DNA of 64,000 nt from JSC-12 sp033764965 (GCA_033764965.1 JANRIN010000135.1:1-64000); one strand, 5' to 3'. Counted from the first letter of the stretch, positions 7,473-16,698 are shown. Notes: generated from the sequence alone by a model not told the origin. Numbers and translations: made by a program.

Positions 7473-9173
7473 ATGATGTTGACCGTAGATTTGCAATCTA
7501 ATTCTGTTGAACTAACGGATAGTTCTGAGTTAGGGGTCATGGCAACACAAAACACGGTTGCTCTTGAGGAATCTTCGCAACGACCAGAGACTCCTCAAGA
7601 AGCTCCTCAGCCTACCTCTGCGGCGATCGCCCAGAGCGTGATTCGGTTGGCAGAAGGGGTGCAACCCGTCACTCTGGCGGCAGGCATGACAGCTACTCCA
7701 GAAACGGTGTTAGAGGCAATGCGGCGATTAGTGGATGTCATCGTTGAGTTGCGATCGCCCGATGGTGGCTGGTCTACCGAGATCCCTCAAACCCCAGAAA
7801 CCTTGCTTCCCTACGTCACTGAAGAAGCCTACGACTTGCTAGATGCTCTTCAACAGCAATCCATTCAACCCTTACTTCATCCAACCATCCCATCCCCGAC
7901 AGGTGCTCAATTTTTACATCAAGACAATTGTTCGATTGCCGATCTAACTCCCTGGTTGCTGTGGGCGATCGCCCGTAGTAGCTATGAGGTGATGCAGTTA
8001 CTGGAAGGCATGGAAGTGCAGGTTGCTGACCCTGAGCAAGAGTGGCAATCAGGGGTGCTGAGATTGGCGATCGCACTGCAACTAGACAGCCCAAACGTGA
8101 ATTGGACCTTTGATCTTGTCACTCATCAACCCGGTCAACCTCAACTGCCAACGACAGCCCAGATTCAAAACACAACGCTCAACCCCAACTCGCCTTTGTT
8201 GGCCGGGGAGTTTGTGCAACAGATTGTTCAACAAATACAACGCTCGACCCCAACCCTCTGCCCCTTTGTGGTAGGTATCCAAACAACGGTGTTGATCCCG
8301 CAACACGATTGGCAAACAGGCAGATTGCGCTTGCAATTTGGGCTAGAGTTTGTGCCGACCACTTTACCCCAACAGGAGCACTCTTTAGAGGCATCCCCAG
8401 TTACAACAGATACCCCTGAGGCAGAGCGAGCCACTCTATCTCCACAACCGAGTTCTCTCAAGCCTTTGATTCAATTTACAGACGCTCCCTGGTCTAGCCG
8501 TTACTCAGCGATCGTCAATCAGCAACATCTGGATGCTATCTTGACTCACCTGCAAATGTCGAATACTAAAACGGCTATTCACTTGTCGTCTACCACCTCT
8601 GTTACAGAAGTCGTAACCGCAGGCTTAATCATTGCTGACCAGCTACAACAGTCTTCTACCCTCGCCAGTCGCAACATTCCTCATCAAACCTGGAGGTTAG
8701 ATACGTTAAATTTGCGGCTGCTCTGGTGTGTTAGTCGAGGGGGCCATGACATTATGCAACTGATGGCAGGCATTGCAGTACAAGTGTTGCAACCCACTCA
8801 ACTGTGGCAGTCAGGAACGTTACGGTTGGCTATAAACCTGAAACTGCAAACTCCTGAACTCGACTGGCAACTCGATTTGGTGACGGGACGCCCGGTTTCA
8901 CTGAATGCCTACGGCTTAATGACCGATGCAGTTGTGCAATCTCTTCGAGATACCCCAGAGGGGGCACGCCAAACCGAATGGTGCCAATACCCAATACTGG
9001 TGCAACAGCTGACCCACAAGGTGATGCAAGATATTCAACACGCCACTCCTGAAATTCAATTACTACTCGATGGCACTGAGATTAACCTGCAACACGCAAA
9101 TGAACCCTGGCAACCCGGAACGTTGCAACTGATCTTAGGGTTTGAGTTTGTGCCCGATCGAGTGATTAAGTAG
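7473..9173 (+). CDS. Hypothetical protein with internal duplication
   Basis: A 566-residue soluble protein; I do not recognise the family. Start MMLTVDLQ at 7473, with a second ATG at 7476. The N-terminal 70 residues are Glu/Pro/Gln-rich and probably disordered. Then comes an internal duplication. Residues about 160-295 and 410-562 each contain a segment with LLW..(A/S)R plus W-Q-S-G-x-L-R-L-A-I and a second segment with W-Q-x-G-x-L-(R/Q)-L ending in EFVP. No signal peptide, membrane helix or catalytic motif is visible. It lies 84 bases downstream of the MBL-fold gene on the same strand and 113 bases before tRNA-Val. Confidence 0.7.
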   Translation: MMLTVDLQSNSVELTDSSELGVMATQNTVALEESSQRPETPQEAPQPTSAAIAQSVIRLAEGVQPVTLAAGMTATPETVLEAMRRLVDVIVELRSPDGGWSTEIPQTPETLLPYVTEEAYDLLDALQQQSIQPLLHPTIPSPTGAQFLHQDNCSIADLTPWLLWAIARSSYEVMQLLEGMEVQVADPEQEWQSGVLRLAIALQLDSPNVNWTFDLVTHQPGQPQLPTTAQIQNTTLNPNSPLLAGEFVQQIVQQIQRSTPTLCPFVVGIQTTVLIPQHDWQTGRLRLQFGLEFVPTTLPQQEHSLEASPVTTDTPEAERATLSPQPSSLKPLIQFTDAPWSSRYSAIVNQQHLDAILTHLQMSNTKTAIHLSSTTSVTEVVTAGLIIADQLQQSSTLASRNIPHQTWRLDTLNLRLLWCVSRGGHDIMQLMAGIAVQVLQPTQLWQSGTLRLAINLKLQTPELDWQLDLVTGRPVSLNAYGLMTDAVVQSLRDTPEGARQTEWCQYPILVQQLTHKVMQDIQHATPEIQLLLDGTEINLQHANEPWQPGTLQLILGFEFVPDRVIK

Positions 9174-9286
9174 GCTGAGGTAAGCTGCTTCACATTAACT
9201 CCACTGAGGCGATCGCCTTTTTTCAGCAAATTGAAGGCTAATTTTTGAACTATATCCCCAATCCATGTGTACAATAGAGAGCCTTA

Positions 9287-9358
<72 letters not shown>

Positions 9359-9533
9359 TATCAAGAAAAAGCTGGTAAATACGTTGAAATATTTGCCAGA
9401 CAAGGGTTTTCAATCGGCTCCCTGTCTGGCACTTTGTGTTTTGCCCAAGTGACGTTGGGTAATTTTGGGTCTTTTTCACCCAATTTTGACTATGGTTTGA
9501 CTATGATAGATTTAGTACATTTGAACTATTGCT

Positions 9534-10706
9534 ATGTATAGCAAGCGAACAGGTAAAGGAACTAAGGGCTCAGTCGGGGTTGAAGCATTTCAGGGGCGGC
9601 TACGGCTGAGACTTCCTAGAGAACTTTACGGCGGCAAACAAAAATACTTAACCCTCGGTTTGCCTGACACTGATGTCAATCGACGGATCGCTGAGGCAAA
9701 GGCAAAACTAATCGAATCAGACATCCAACTGGAGCGGTTTGATTACACGTTGGTGAAGTATGGCAAGCAGCCATCTCAGGCACAGCTAACCGTAGTTGAG
9801 GCTCTCAAGACAGCCGGATTACCTGTTCACGAATTGTGGACAAAATACTTTGACCATAAGCGATCGGGTCTTAAGCCCAAGACGATCGAGAAGTATGAGA
9901 ATTTTTCCAGGTTGTTTGCCAAGCTCGATGGTTTGGGCACCAGCGATGCTCTAGCAGTCAAGAAAAAGTTGGAAAGCATTACGACCACATCTAGAACTAA
10001 AGATGCGTTGATGTACCTTTCAGCTGCTTGCAAATGGGGAATGAAACACAACTTAGTGGCTGCCAATTCGTTTGATGGCATGTCTCAGGAGATGCCCAAA
10101 CACAAATACATGACAGACCCTACCCCCAATGCTTTCTCTGAGGAGGAGCGGGATCGCATCATCGAGGCATTCAAGCATGACCATCGCAAGGGAATGAACT
10201 ATCGAGGTTATGCTCCATTCGTCGAATTCCTATTCTTTACAGGCTGCCGTCCTAGTGAGGCTGTAGGGCTGAAATGGAGACACATTTCAGAAGATTGCAC
10301 CTCTGTCAGCTTTGAAGGTGCTTTAGTGCAAATTGGCAACAAGCGAGTTCCCTCTAAAGGCTCTAAAAACAATAGAACTCGCAAACTTGCGGTGTCATCC
10401 AGGTTACAGCACGTACTGCTGTCTATTAAGCCGGAGAACCCCAATCCTGATTCTCTGGTTTTTCCCAGTCCTGATGGCGATTCAATCAATTACAGAAATT
10501 TTTCTCGTCGGGCGTGGTTAGCGATCGTTGACCCTATCAAACCAAACACAACTCCTTATTGTTGTCGTGACACATTTATTACCTTGCAGCTTCTCAAAGG
10601 AGTTCCCAGTGCAATCATTGCTAAGTGGTGTGATACCTCAACTCAGATGATTGACAAGAACTATGCTGATAAGTTGAAGCTGACTCAATTGCGTCCTCAA
10701 GACTAG
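9534..10706 (+). CDS. Tyrosine-type site-specific integrase
   Basis: A 390-residue recombinase. It has an N-terminal arm-binding-like region (residues 1-80), a core-binding helical domain (about 95-195) and a catalytic domain (200-380). Catalytic positions visible: R239 in TGCRPSEAVGLKW, a Lys around 275-277, R345 in YCCRDTF, W365 in the His/Trp position, and the nucleophile Y377 in DKNYADK. The usual HxxR motif is YxxR here, with Tyr342 in place of His. Such enzymes integrate and excise elements at tRNA genes, and tRNA-Val(CAC) sits immediately upstream. The small helix-turn-helix protein encoded convergently at 10755 could be its directionality factor (inference). Confidence 0.93.
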   Translation: MYSKRTGKGTKGSVGVEAFQGRLRLRLPRELYGGKQKYLTLGLPDTDVNRRIAEAKAKLIESDIQLERFDYTLVKYGKQPSQAQLTVVEALKTAGLPVHELWTKYFDHKRSGLKPKTIEKYENFSRLFAKLDGLGTSDALAVKKKLESITTTSRTKDALMYLSAACKWGMKHNLVAANSFDGMSQEMPKHKYMTDPTPNAFSEEERDRIIEAFKHDHRKGMNYRGYAPFVEFLFFTGCRPSEAVGLKWRHISEDCTSVSFEGALVQIGNKRVPSKGSKNNRTRKLAVSSRLQHVLLSIKPENPNPDSLVFPSPDGDSINYRNFSRRAWLAIVDPIKPNTTPYCCRDTFITLQLLKGVPSAIIAKWCDTSTQMIDKNYADKLKLTQLRPQD

Positions 10707-10719
10707 AATAGACCACATG

Positions 10720-10749
10720 CAAGAAGTGCCCCGTCGAGGATACTTCTTG
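10720..10749. terminator. Short stem-loop between convergent genes
   Basis: CAAGAAGT (10720-10727) and ACTTCTTG (10742-10749) form an 8-bp stem around a 14-base loop, in the 48-base gap between the integrase stop and the stop of the convergent minus-strand gene. It probably terminates one or both; there is no clear T-run. Confidence 0.5.
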
Positions 10750-10754
10750 TTCTA

Positions 10755-11177
10755 TCAACCATTGCGCTTTCCAGATTTCTTTTGATTACTCAATAAGTTT
10801 GCCTGATATATCTCGATCGCCTTCATATGAGTAACTGGATCATGGCGATTGTGGAACCAGTCTTGAATCAATTCCAGGTTATAGCGAACACAGCGACTAT
10901 TGATTCTGACCCAGTGAACGCCTTCAATCCATTCACCTTGAAGTCGATATCGTTTCAAAGTTTCACCACTTAAATCGAGAGCTTCTGTGGCTTTCTTTTT
11001 GCTAACAAATAACACCATTTTTGATTCCGGCTCAAGTGCTAATACACTAGAATTCCTGTTTGACTGCGGTGTGGTAATGTTGAGTGACTCTTGTGACTGG
11101 CTGCAATTAAGTTGAGGAATTACCCCACCAAAAGATGTTGCCGTCTGAGGATTGGTAGCGATATACTTCCGTGCCAT
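10755..11177 (-). CDS. Small DNA-binding/excisionase-like protein
   Basis: From the ATG at 11177 (MARKYIATNPQ) the protein is 140 residues; an in-frame TTG at 11210 and an internal ATG at 11018 (MVLFVSKKKATEAL) are alternatives. The C-terminal 85 residues look like a winged helix-turn-helix: VSKKKATEALDLSGETLKRYRLQGEW, then WVRINSRCVRYNLELIQDWFHNR, the layout of MerR/excisionase-like folds. The N-terminal Ser/Asn/Gln-rich part is probably disordered. Its 5' end overlaps the upstream small gene in another frame, so the start is uncertain; the ATG at 11018 would avoid the overlap but has a weak ribosome site. Next to an integrase, a recombination directionality factor or operon regulator is the reasonable guess. 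Confidence 0.6.
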   Translation of the reverse strand: MARKYIATNPQTATSFGGVIPQLNCSQSQESLNITTPQSNRNSSVLALEPESKMVLFVSKKKATEALDLSGETLKRYRLQGEWIEGVHWVRINSRCVRYNLELIQDWFHNRHDPVTHMKAIEIYQANLLSNQKKSGKRNG

Positions 11178-11310
11178 TGAAGAAGATTGAGATGTCAGTA
11201 GGAGCTTCAATCACCAATTGTTGAATGACGATTTCTAATGCCTTTGTGAGTTGCAAAATTGCTTCCGTTTGTTGTGCAGTTGTGTGAACTGTTTGAATGG
11301 TTGTAGTCAT
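11107..11310 (-). CDS. Small hypothetical protein coupled to the lipoprotein gene
   Basis: A 67-residue protein beginning MTTTIQTVHTTAQQTEAILQL. Its ATG overlaps the stop of the upstream lipoprotein gene by four bases (ATGA), a strong sign of translational coupling and that the frame is real. It has an N-terminal amphipathic helix (residues about 10-35) and a C-terminal segment FFNGTEVYRYQSSDGNIFWW with aromatic beta character. No family recognised. It overlaps the next gene of the operon. Confidence 0.6.
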   Translation of the reverse strand: MTTTIQTVHTTAQQTEAILQLTKALEIVIQQLVIEAPTDISIFFNGTEVYRYQSSDGNIFWWGNSST

Positions 11311-11972
11311 GGTTTTAGCTCGTTTTCAATAACGGAATTTGCGAAGCGGATCATTGTTGCCTTCGATGCCATACGGATGCCTACTCGATAGCGATAGCTA
11401 TTCTGCTCCCAAATGATTTTTGAGGTGTCGCAATTTGCACCGCAAACGAATGGGACAAAGTAGCCGTGAATTCCCTGTGCCAGGGTGACTTCACCCATTG
11501 CTTCAGGTGATCGCGCGATCGGTTGAAAGTCAGGTTGGTTCTCGAAGGCATACTCTGATTGAATTGATGGAGTATCCCGGTAAACCTGCTGCCCAGCCAG
11601 TAATCCAAAGGAACAGTGGGAGGCACCTTGACAATTGGGTGTCGCGTCAAGGGAAAGTTCGTAGGCATTGCTGGCGTTGGTTGTAATCGAAACGGATATC
11701 TGTTGAAAATGTCCATCTCTTGTTAAGGGCACATCAATGTAAGGTTGAGGTTTGCCGTTGGGTGAAGGAACGAGAGCATCCGTTGGAATCCAGGTTGGTA
11801 ATACGACTGGAATGTGAGTGTGTTCCTGGAGTTGCGTGAGCGCAGGTCGGAACAGAGGTAGCACTGTCCTCGTGCCTGGAAAAGGTACGGAGACTTGGGC
11901 TGAAACGGAGTTACAGCCAATTAGAAGCCCAGCAATGAGCAAGAATGTAATCATCTTGAGTCGCATCAGCAT
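11307..11972 (-). CDS. Exported lipoprotein of unknown function
   Basis: A 221-residue protein with a basic start (MLMRLKM), a hydrophobic stretch and the lipobox LLIGC (Cys at residue 20), so a lipid-anchored exported protein is expected. The mature part contains four further Cys (NCQGASHC and VCGANC) that could form two disulphides, and is otherwise beta-rich. No known domain recognised. It is in the minus-strand operon headed by the cell-wall hydrolase, 5 bases after the preceding stop. Confidence 0.65.
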   Translation of the reverse strand: MLMRLKMITFLLIAGLLIGCNSVSAQVSVPFPGTRTVLPLFRPALTQLQEHTHIPVVLPTWIPTDALVPSPNGKPQPYIDVPLTRDGHFQQISVSITTNASNAYELSLDATPNCQGASHCSFGLLAGQQVYRDTPSIQSEYAFENQPDFQPIARSPEAMGEVTLAQGIHGYFVPFVCGANCDTSKIIWEQNSYRYRVGIRMASKATMIRFANSVIENELKP

Positions 11973-11977
11973 GGCTG

Positions 11978-12637
11978 TTAGTCGGGAAACGTATTGGGTT
12001 GCAAAAGCTTGTAGGTATCGGGGATTTGGATATGGAGCTGCCGCAATACTTGCACTTGCTCCTCGGATAGCAGATAGCTGCCCTGAGATGCCTTAATGCG
12101 ATCGCTAAGTGTTCGTTGAAGTTGATTTGCCCCTCCCAACAAGGTGATGTAACGACGAAAGCGTTGCTCCTCCAGAGATTGGGCTGCGCGAGGAGAAAGA
12201 TAAACGGTGAGGGGTTGGCGAACGGATTGAGAATCAACCAGTCGGATACAGCCTGCTTGAGGAGCGACCGAAATCAGCTCATCCGAGGCAGTGAACGGAT
12301 CGTTGCTGGCAAAATCTGAGTAAACAGCCAGGAGGTAAAAAGTTTTTCCCTGATCTTGCACAGTTCCCAGTTGATCCACTCGCTCAGCACTGGATTCAAT
12401 GCAAGCTCTAACTTCATCTGGAATTTCAACGGTTTGAAATGGTAGGGGACGATGTTCCAGCGCACTACGTTCGGTAGAATTTGGGAATGGGATGGGAGCT
12501 AGCAACATTGGTTGGCTTAAACTACTGCCAGTTAAATTAGTAGGCAGTATGACCAGGAGTAGACCGAGGAAGAAACAAGTGAGAAAAATGGCGGCTTGGC
12601 GACGGTGAAGCCACCTCGGTTGATTGAAGCGGTTCAT
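11978..12637 (-). CDS. Membrane-anchored hypothetical protein
   Basis: The ATG at 12637 (MNRFNQPRWLHRRQ) is chosen because it begins one base after the stop of the upstream gene. The longer frame to 12709 would overlap that gene. It gives 219 residues: a basic N-terminus, one membrane helix (about residues 14-35, IFLTCFFLGLLLVILP), then an exported domain. Two Cys occur (RACIESS and AGCIRLV). No family recognised. By position it should act with the neighbouring exported proteins and cell-wall hydrolase. Confidence 0.65.
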   Translation of the reverse strand: MNRFNQPRWLHRRQAAIFLTCFFLGLLLVILPTNLTGSSLSQPMLLAPIPFPNSTERSALEHRPLPFQTVEIPDEVRACIESSAERVDQLGTVQDQGKTFYLLAVYSDFASNDPFTASDELISVAPQAGCIRLVDSQSVRQPLTVYLSPRAAQSLEEQRFRRYITLLGGANQLQRTLSDRIKASQGSYLLSEEQVQVLRQLHIQIPDTYKLLQPNTFPD

Positions 12638-12638
12638 A

Positions 12639-13046
12639 TTACCGTGTCCACTGCGCCTGTATTCGCTGAACCAATTGAATGGCTGTGGATTCAGGAATAC
12701 CCTGTTCAATCAGCCAGCTACTGCTCATGACACCGCCCGTCTGAGCAATTTTTTGCCATCTCCCCTGTTGCCTCATCAGCAACATTTCTCCGCCACCTTC
12801 TCCCAGTCGCCAATCAGCCAGGGCATAGTCACCAACGATCGCCACATGGGTTGCTCTAGGATTGGCATCTGCGGGTTGACTGGGGTGGGTCAGGGCGGCA
12901 ACAACTGCCTGTCGAACGAGTTGTTCATCGGTTTGAACATCTGCAAGAACAGGTTGAGGTGGTAAAAGCAAACCGACAATAGGGAATGCAATTAGACCTG
13001 TAACTATCAAAACCAGAATGAAGGATTGAACTGTTTTAGAAATCAT
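12639..13046 (-). CDS. Exported hypothetical protein
   Basis: The ATG at 13046 (MISKTVQSFILVLIVTGLIA) is preceded by AAGGTGA at good spacing and lies 19 bases after the stop of the hydrolase gene. The longer frame to 13154 would overlap that gene and is rejected. This gives 135 residues with a signal-anchor/signal peptide (residues 5-35, ending PVLADV). A small alpha/beta domain follows (VAIVGDYALADWRLGEGGGEMLL, then RWQKIAQTGG and SWLIEQGIP), similar in feel to small periplasmic NTF2-like or hydrolase-inhibitor folds. Function unknown. Confidence 0.65.
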   Translation of the reverse strand: MISKTVQSFILVLIVTGLIAFPIVGLLLPPQPVLADVQTDEQLVRQAVVAALTHPSQPADANPRATHVAIVGDYALADWRLGEGGGEMLLMRQQGRWQKIAQTGGVMSSSWLIEQGIPESTAIQLVQRIQAQWTR

Positions 13047-13065
13047 TGAAATCACCTTGTAAAAA

Positions 13066-15423
13066 CTATCGATTGACACGGTAGATGCGACTACCAACCC
13101 CGTAATACGACTCAACGGAGGAGCGGCTTGCCACCCAGCGAAAGCGGGCAGCACTGGAAGAATTGGAAATTACTTGAGAACAGCCATCATTGATGCAAAA
13201 TCCAATGTGGTTGTCATACCAAACCACAATGTCTCCAGCATGTGCCTGAGATGTATTAATGCGTGTTCCGGCACCACGTTGAAGTTGAGCATCGACACAG
13301 TTCACGTTGTCTTTGCAGCCCGCTCCACCGATCGTGTGCCCCAATGCATCCTGCAACACGCGGTTGACTTGCCAAGCACAGGCAAGGTTGCCACCATCGG
13401 GTCCTGCCGCTGTGGATTCGTTGTAGCGAGCGTTAATGGCATTGACAATGCGTTGTTGAATTGCATTACCAGTAGACCGACTGATTAATTGTCCTGGACG
13501 GTTAACAGTTGTAACTCCGGTAGGCGCTGTAGTTGCAATCGCGCTGCACTGTTGCAAGGCAGAGTAATAGTTTTCTGCGTACCTGGCGATTTCGCGGTTG
13601 CGATCGCTATCGTTTACGATGCGACGGGCATTCACAAAATCACGGTTTGAACCACGAATGTATTGCCCTAATCGATGATGGGTAAACGTGCCATCTCGCA
13701 TTCCAACCACAGCAATTTTGGCAGCAATATCTGGACGATTCATCAACTCTGGATGACGAACAAAATCAATGCCCAATCGATTTGTCCAGTCCTGGTAGTT
13801 GCTCTCCCAAGTCACTTGAACCAATCCACGCCCATAGAAGCACCCAGAACCATATTGACCACAGTAGCTCCCATCCTCGTCTCTGGCGTGGAAATTGGTT
13901 TCTGCCTGTACGGTTGCCAGAAGGTAAGCTACCTGAGCAGGGTCAGTGACTCCAGCGCGTTGTGCCTCCCTCAGCAGTGCGGGGACAACCTGAGTGGCAT
14001 AGGCGCGATCGCTGGCAGGCACTCTTGCCATCACCTTAGCGATACAGTCACTATCCAATTGAATGGCGGTTGAGCCTCCGTCGGAGGCATTGGCTCCAAT
14101 CAAATCATCAATTTGCTGTTGAACGTCTGGTGACAGTGGGGGCGGTTGAGGAATATCACTGGGAGGAGTGCCGGGAGTTAGCCCGACAAAGACCAGTTCC
14201 TTCTCACGAACTGAGAACCAGGGAACTGGACCAATGAAGTAAGGGGTACAGCCCAGATCAGGTATCCCCCGATGGCAAACCCGGAAGTACAGCCCAAACT
14301 TGCCCAAGCCTTCTGACTCATCGGTGTCGATCAGCACGACTTTGAATGCCGAGCCAAAGGGCAATCGTCCAGTTGGCTCCATGCCGTTATTGATTGCACC
14401 TAATACGCCTTCCCCACCAGGAACCATTTGTCCACCGGAGGATGTTCCTCCTTTGATCCACTGCGCTCCATGTAAGGTTGGATCGCCTGCGATTCCTAGA
14501 GAAGTCGGGGAACTCAGTTCCAAATTGGAACAGCCTCTAGCTTGAGCGCACTGATACTGGAAGCCAACTTTGTTGCTACCACTGATCGAACGGCGAGTGG
14601 GGGTTTGGCGGTGTTCCATGTGTCCGTAGGCAACATCGGCGATCGCCACAAAGCCGAAGTACCCCGAAAATGGAACATTCGGATAGCTTGCCATTGGTAC
14701 CTGTGCCAGACCCGGTACACCGTTGATAAAAGTAGTTTGCCAATCTTGCAGGCGATCGAGCGGAATCTGATCTAAACCTGGAATTTGGGTGAAGCTATAC
14801 TGGTTCAGAGTTTGAGAAAGGTCACCCAACGAAAACTGTCCAAGAACGGTATCGGAGGCGATCGCTCCTATTGTCTGGTTGCCCCAATCATTTAAGTTGA
14901 GGTTCTCCAGCGCCAGATTACGGAGATTCAGGTTGACAAGATCTTCTAATGGTTTGACTTGATTAAGCCTGAAGTTGCCAAAATCTGGAATTGCGTTGAC
15001 GAGACTGGCGATCGTTTGTCGTTGGATCAGTGGGAAGTTGCTCAGGCTAATCGTTCCCAAATTTAATCCGGTAATCTGAGCAATGTTATCCAGGCTAAAA
15101 GTTTGGAGTTGGAAGGCATCCTGCACATCCCCTAGCATTAATACATCGCCAAGAGCGGCTCCTGCTTGCCAAATACGAGAGGGGCTATACCCCAGTTGCC
15201 CCATTAGGGAAGTTGGGATTTGTAAACTGCCGCCCTCCTGTAACACAGGCAGATTGGATAGTGAGATTCTGCCCCAATCCGGAACAGGTGCGCCTTGATA
15301 AACTGTGGATGGAATTTGCTCGTCCCATGTGGCGGCGATCGCAGTTTGAGGGAGTACTAGACAGAAAAGAAGAATGCCTGTGAGCAGAATGGCAGTGAGG
15401 CGGCGTAACCAGTGAATCAGCAT
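13066..15423 (-). CDS. Two-domain exported cell-wall hydrolase (GH19-lysozyme-like plus CHAP/NlpC-like)
   Basis: A 785-residue protein with a signal peptide (residues 1-30, ending AIA). An N-terminal region of short Leu/Asn-rich repeats follows (SLSNLPVLQ, SLSNFPLIQ, LRNLALENLNL), then a beta-rich middle part. Around residues 455-600 is a GH19/lysozyme-like module: AYLLATVQAETNFHA with the likely acid, and GRGLVQVTWESNYQDW, the GH19-type substrate strand. The last 130 residues look like a CHAP/NlpC-P60 peptidase, with a Cys near residue 680 (LACAWQVNRVL) and a His in DNHIGFC. It would cut both glycan and peptide parts of peptidoglycan. It heads a tight minus-strand operon of exported proteins next to an integrase, so a role in envelope penetration or DNA transfer is possible (inference). 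Confidence 0.75.
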   Translation of the reverse strand: MLIHWLRRLTAILLTGILLFCLVLPQTAIAATWDEQIPSTVYQGAPVPDWGRISLSNLPVLQEGGSLQIPTSLMGQLGYSPSRIWQAGAALGDVLMLGDVQDAFQLQTFSLDNIAQITGLNLGTISLSNFPLIQRQTIASLVNAIPDFGNFRLNQVKPLEDLVNLNLRNLALENLNLNDWGNQTIGAIASDTVLGQFSLGDLSQTLNQYSFTQIPGLDQIPLDRLQDWQTTFINGVPGLAQVPMASYPNVPFSGYFGFVAIADVAYGHMEHRQTPTRRSISGSNKVGFQYQCAQARGCSNLELSSPTSLGIAGDPTLHGAQWIKGGTSSGGQMVPGGEGVLGAINNGMEPTGRLPFGSAFKVVLIDTDESEGLGKFGLYFRVCHRGIPDLGCTPYFIGPVPWFSVREKELVFVGLTPGTPPSDIPQPPPLSPDVQQQIDDLIGANASDGGSTAIQLDSDCIAKVMARVPASDRAYATQVVPALLREAQRAGVTDPAQVAYLLATVQAETNFHARDEDGSYCGQYGSGCFYGRGLVQVTWESNYQDWTNRLGIDFVRHPELMNRPDIAAKIAVVGMRDGTFTHHRLGQYIRGSNRDFVNARRIVNDSDRNREIARYAENYYSALQQCSAIATTAPTGVTTVNRPGQLISRSTGNAIQQRIVNAINARYNESTAAGPDGGNLACAWQVNRVLQDALGHTIGGAGCKDNVNCVDAQLQRGAGTRINTSQAHAGDIVVWYDNHIGFCINDGCSQVISNSSSAARFRWVASRSSVESYYGVGSRIYRVNR

Positions 15424-15762
15424 AGCGGTCGGAGCGGAGTGGTTGACCTGAGTGCTGAAACTTTAGAGACCCCATCTGACTATGCTGTAGAACTGAGTGG
15501 ATATTTGTATGACTTTGATCAAGATGCTCTTGTGAGTCGGAGAATGAGTATCAAATAATGTTTATCCCAAGGGGGCATTTCGGTTCTGGCAACATCTTTA
15601 AATTCAGCCAAATGGTTTATATCAAAGCATGGTCGCTGAAGCTTAGAACCTCAAAGGTAAGGCAATCTGCGCAGCGTTCCGAGTTCTAAGCTTAGGTTCT
15701 AGAGCCAAAATGCCAAACTTTCAAGTTTTGAGTGCATGTGAACTGGCACATCAGGCTGAAGA
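15424..15762. other. Intergenic region with an inverted repeat
   Basis: A 339-base gap that must contain the promoter of the hydrolase operon (left, minus). It holds an 11-bp inverted repeat, AAGCTTAGAAC (15639-15649) and GTTCTAAGCTT (15683-15693), followed at once by a partial direct copy (CTTAGGTTCT). I see no gene. Confidence 0.5.
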
Positions 15763-16188
15763 CTATCGTATCAATGGGGCAACAGGCAGACCGTCTGCAA
15801 CCTGAATCACGGTAATTTTGGCATTTTCAACCACGGTATTACCGATGATTGTATTGTGCATTGCCTCAAACTTTGATTCTGCTGTAATGATGTTTTCGTA
15901 GTGCAACATCACATGATACGGCTTTTCAACGGGTTCACCTGATTCCGATCGCTCTACCGCACCCCAATCGAGATTCTGCCGCTCTTCTGCCGTTTGGCGA
16001 TAGGCATCGGCTAACTGTTCCAGAGCGATCGCGATCGCATGTTCCGGTGTTTGACCATAGCACTGGATGTTCTCTACGGAGCGATCGCTGAGAGACGGTG
16101 CCATCTGGCAAACATATTGCCCATTAGCTTGAGGCGAGACAGCGATCGAAAGTGTTCCGGTGATGGAATCGGGATTGATGCCAGTCAT
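15763..16188 (-). CDS. Hypothetical protein, possibly HicB-like N-terminus
   Basis: A 141-residue protein starting MTGINPDSITGTLSIAV. The first 75 residues alternate beta strands and a helix (VSPQANGQYVCQMAPSLS, then TPEHAIAIALEQLADAYRQ), as in HicB-type antitoxins, though I see no HicA partner. The second half is mixed alpha/beta (YHVMLHYENIITAESKFEAMHN). It stands alone on the minus strand. Family not recognised. Confidence 0.55.
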   Translation of the reverse strand: MTGINPDSITGTLSIAVSPQANGQYVCQMAPSLSDRSVENIQCYGQTPEHAIAIALEQLADAYRQTAEERQNLDWGAVERSESGEPVEKPYHVMLHYENIITAESKFEAMHNTIIGNTVVENAKITVIQVADGLPVAPLIR

Positions 16189-16270
16189 GTCAGTATCCTT
16201 TTAGGGGAGCTGTGGGCGATCGCGGTTAATTGATGAAAGCAGGGTAAGAAAAGTAGACGGGGTGTAGGTA

Positions 16271-16698
16271 ATTCCAATACTTCAGCGAATTGCCCAGAAG
16301 CAGCAAACTGAAGATGATTTGGAGAAGCTGCGATCGCTAGGTTCGCTGAGATTGGACGGTAATGTAGTCCAATGGGTGTCTCAGGATGGCAAGTTCAATA
16401 CCAATGTAGGGCAGATTACAGGAGGAGAAGTTCACATTGGCGATCGCATTTATCAAACTACAGATTCTGAAGCGATTTAAGGCATCTACCAAACTTTACA
16501 GTCCCTTCAACCTAATATTCATAATATTCAACCGTCTGCAATTTCTGAAAGTTTGCCTCCAAGTGGAGTATGCAGTTTGTTGGAAGAGAGGGAGAGCTAA
16601 AAATCCTGCACCAGCAATTGCAGCAAGATGACTGCATTGCAGTATCTGCGATCGCTCCTAATGTTGGCTTACAGAGTCAGTTGAGACATTTGCACTGA
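16271..16698 (+). pseudogene. Remnant of an EAD-containing (class A hairpin) conflict gene
   Basis: Read in one frame from 16271 this encodes a helical segment and DGKFNTNVGQITGGE, then VHIGDRIYQTTDSEAI before a TAA at 16478. That is the same pattern as the EAD at the start of the gene at 21628-22863 (GKYGINLGEGKDIQIGDRIYQGADADKI). There is no ATG: a TAG lies just upstream. Coding continues in the same frame to a second TAA at 16598, then appears to shift frame (KILHQQLQQDD) to a TGA at 16696. It therefore looks like the eroded 5' part of a STAND or effector gene. Its resemblance to intact neighbours suggests loss after duplication or a transferred remnant. Confidence 0.6.
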
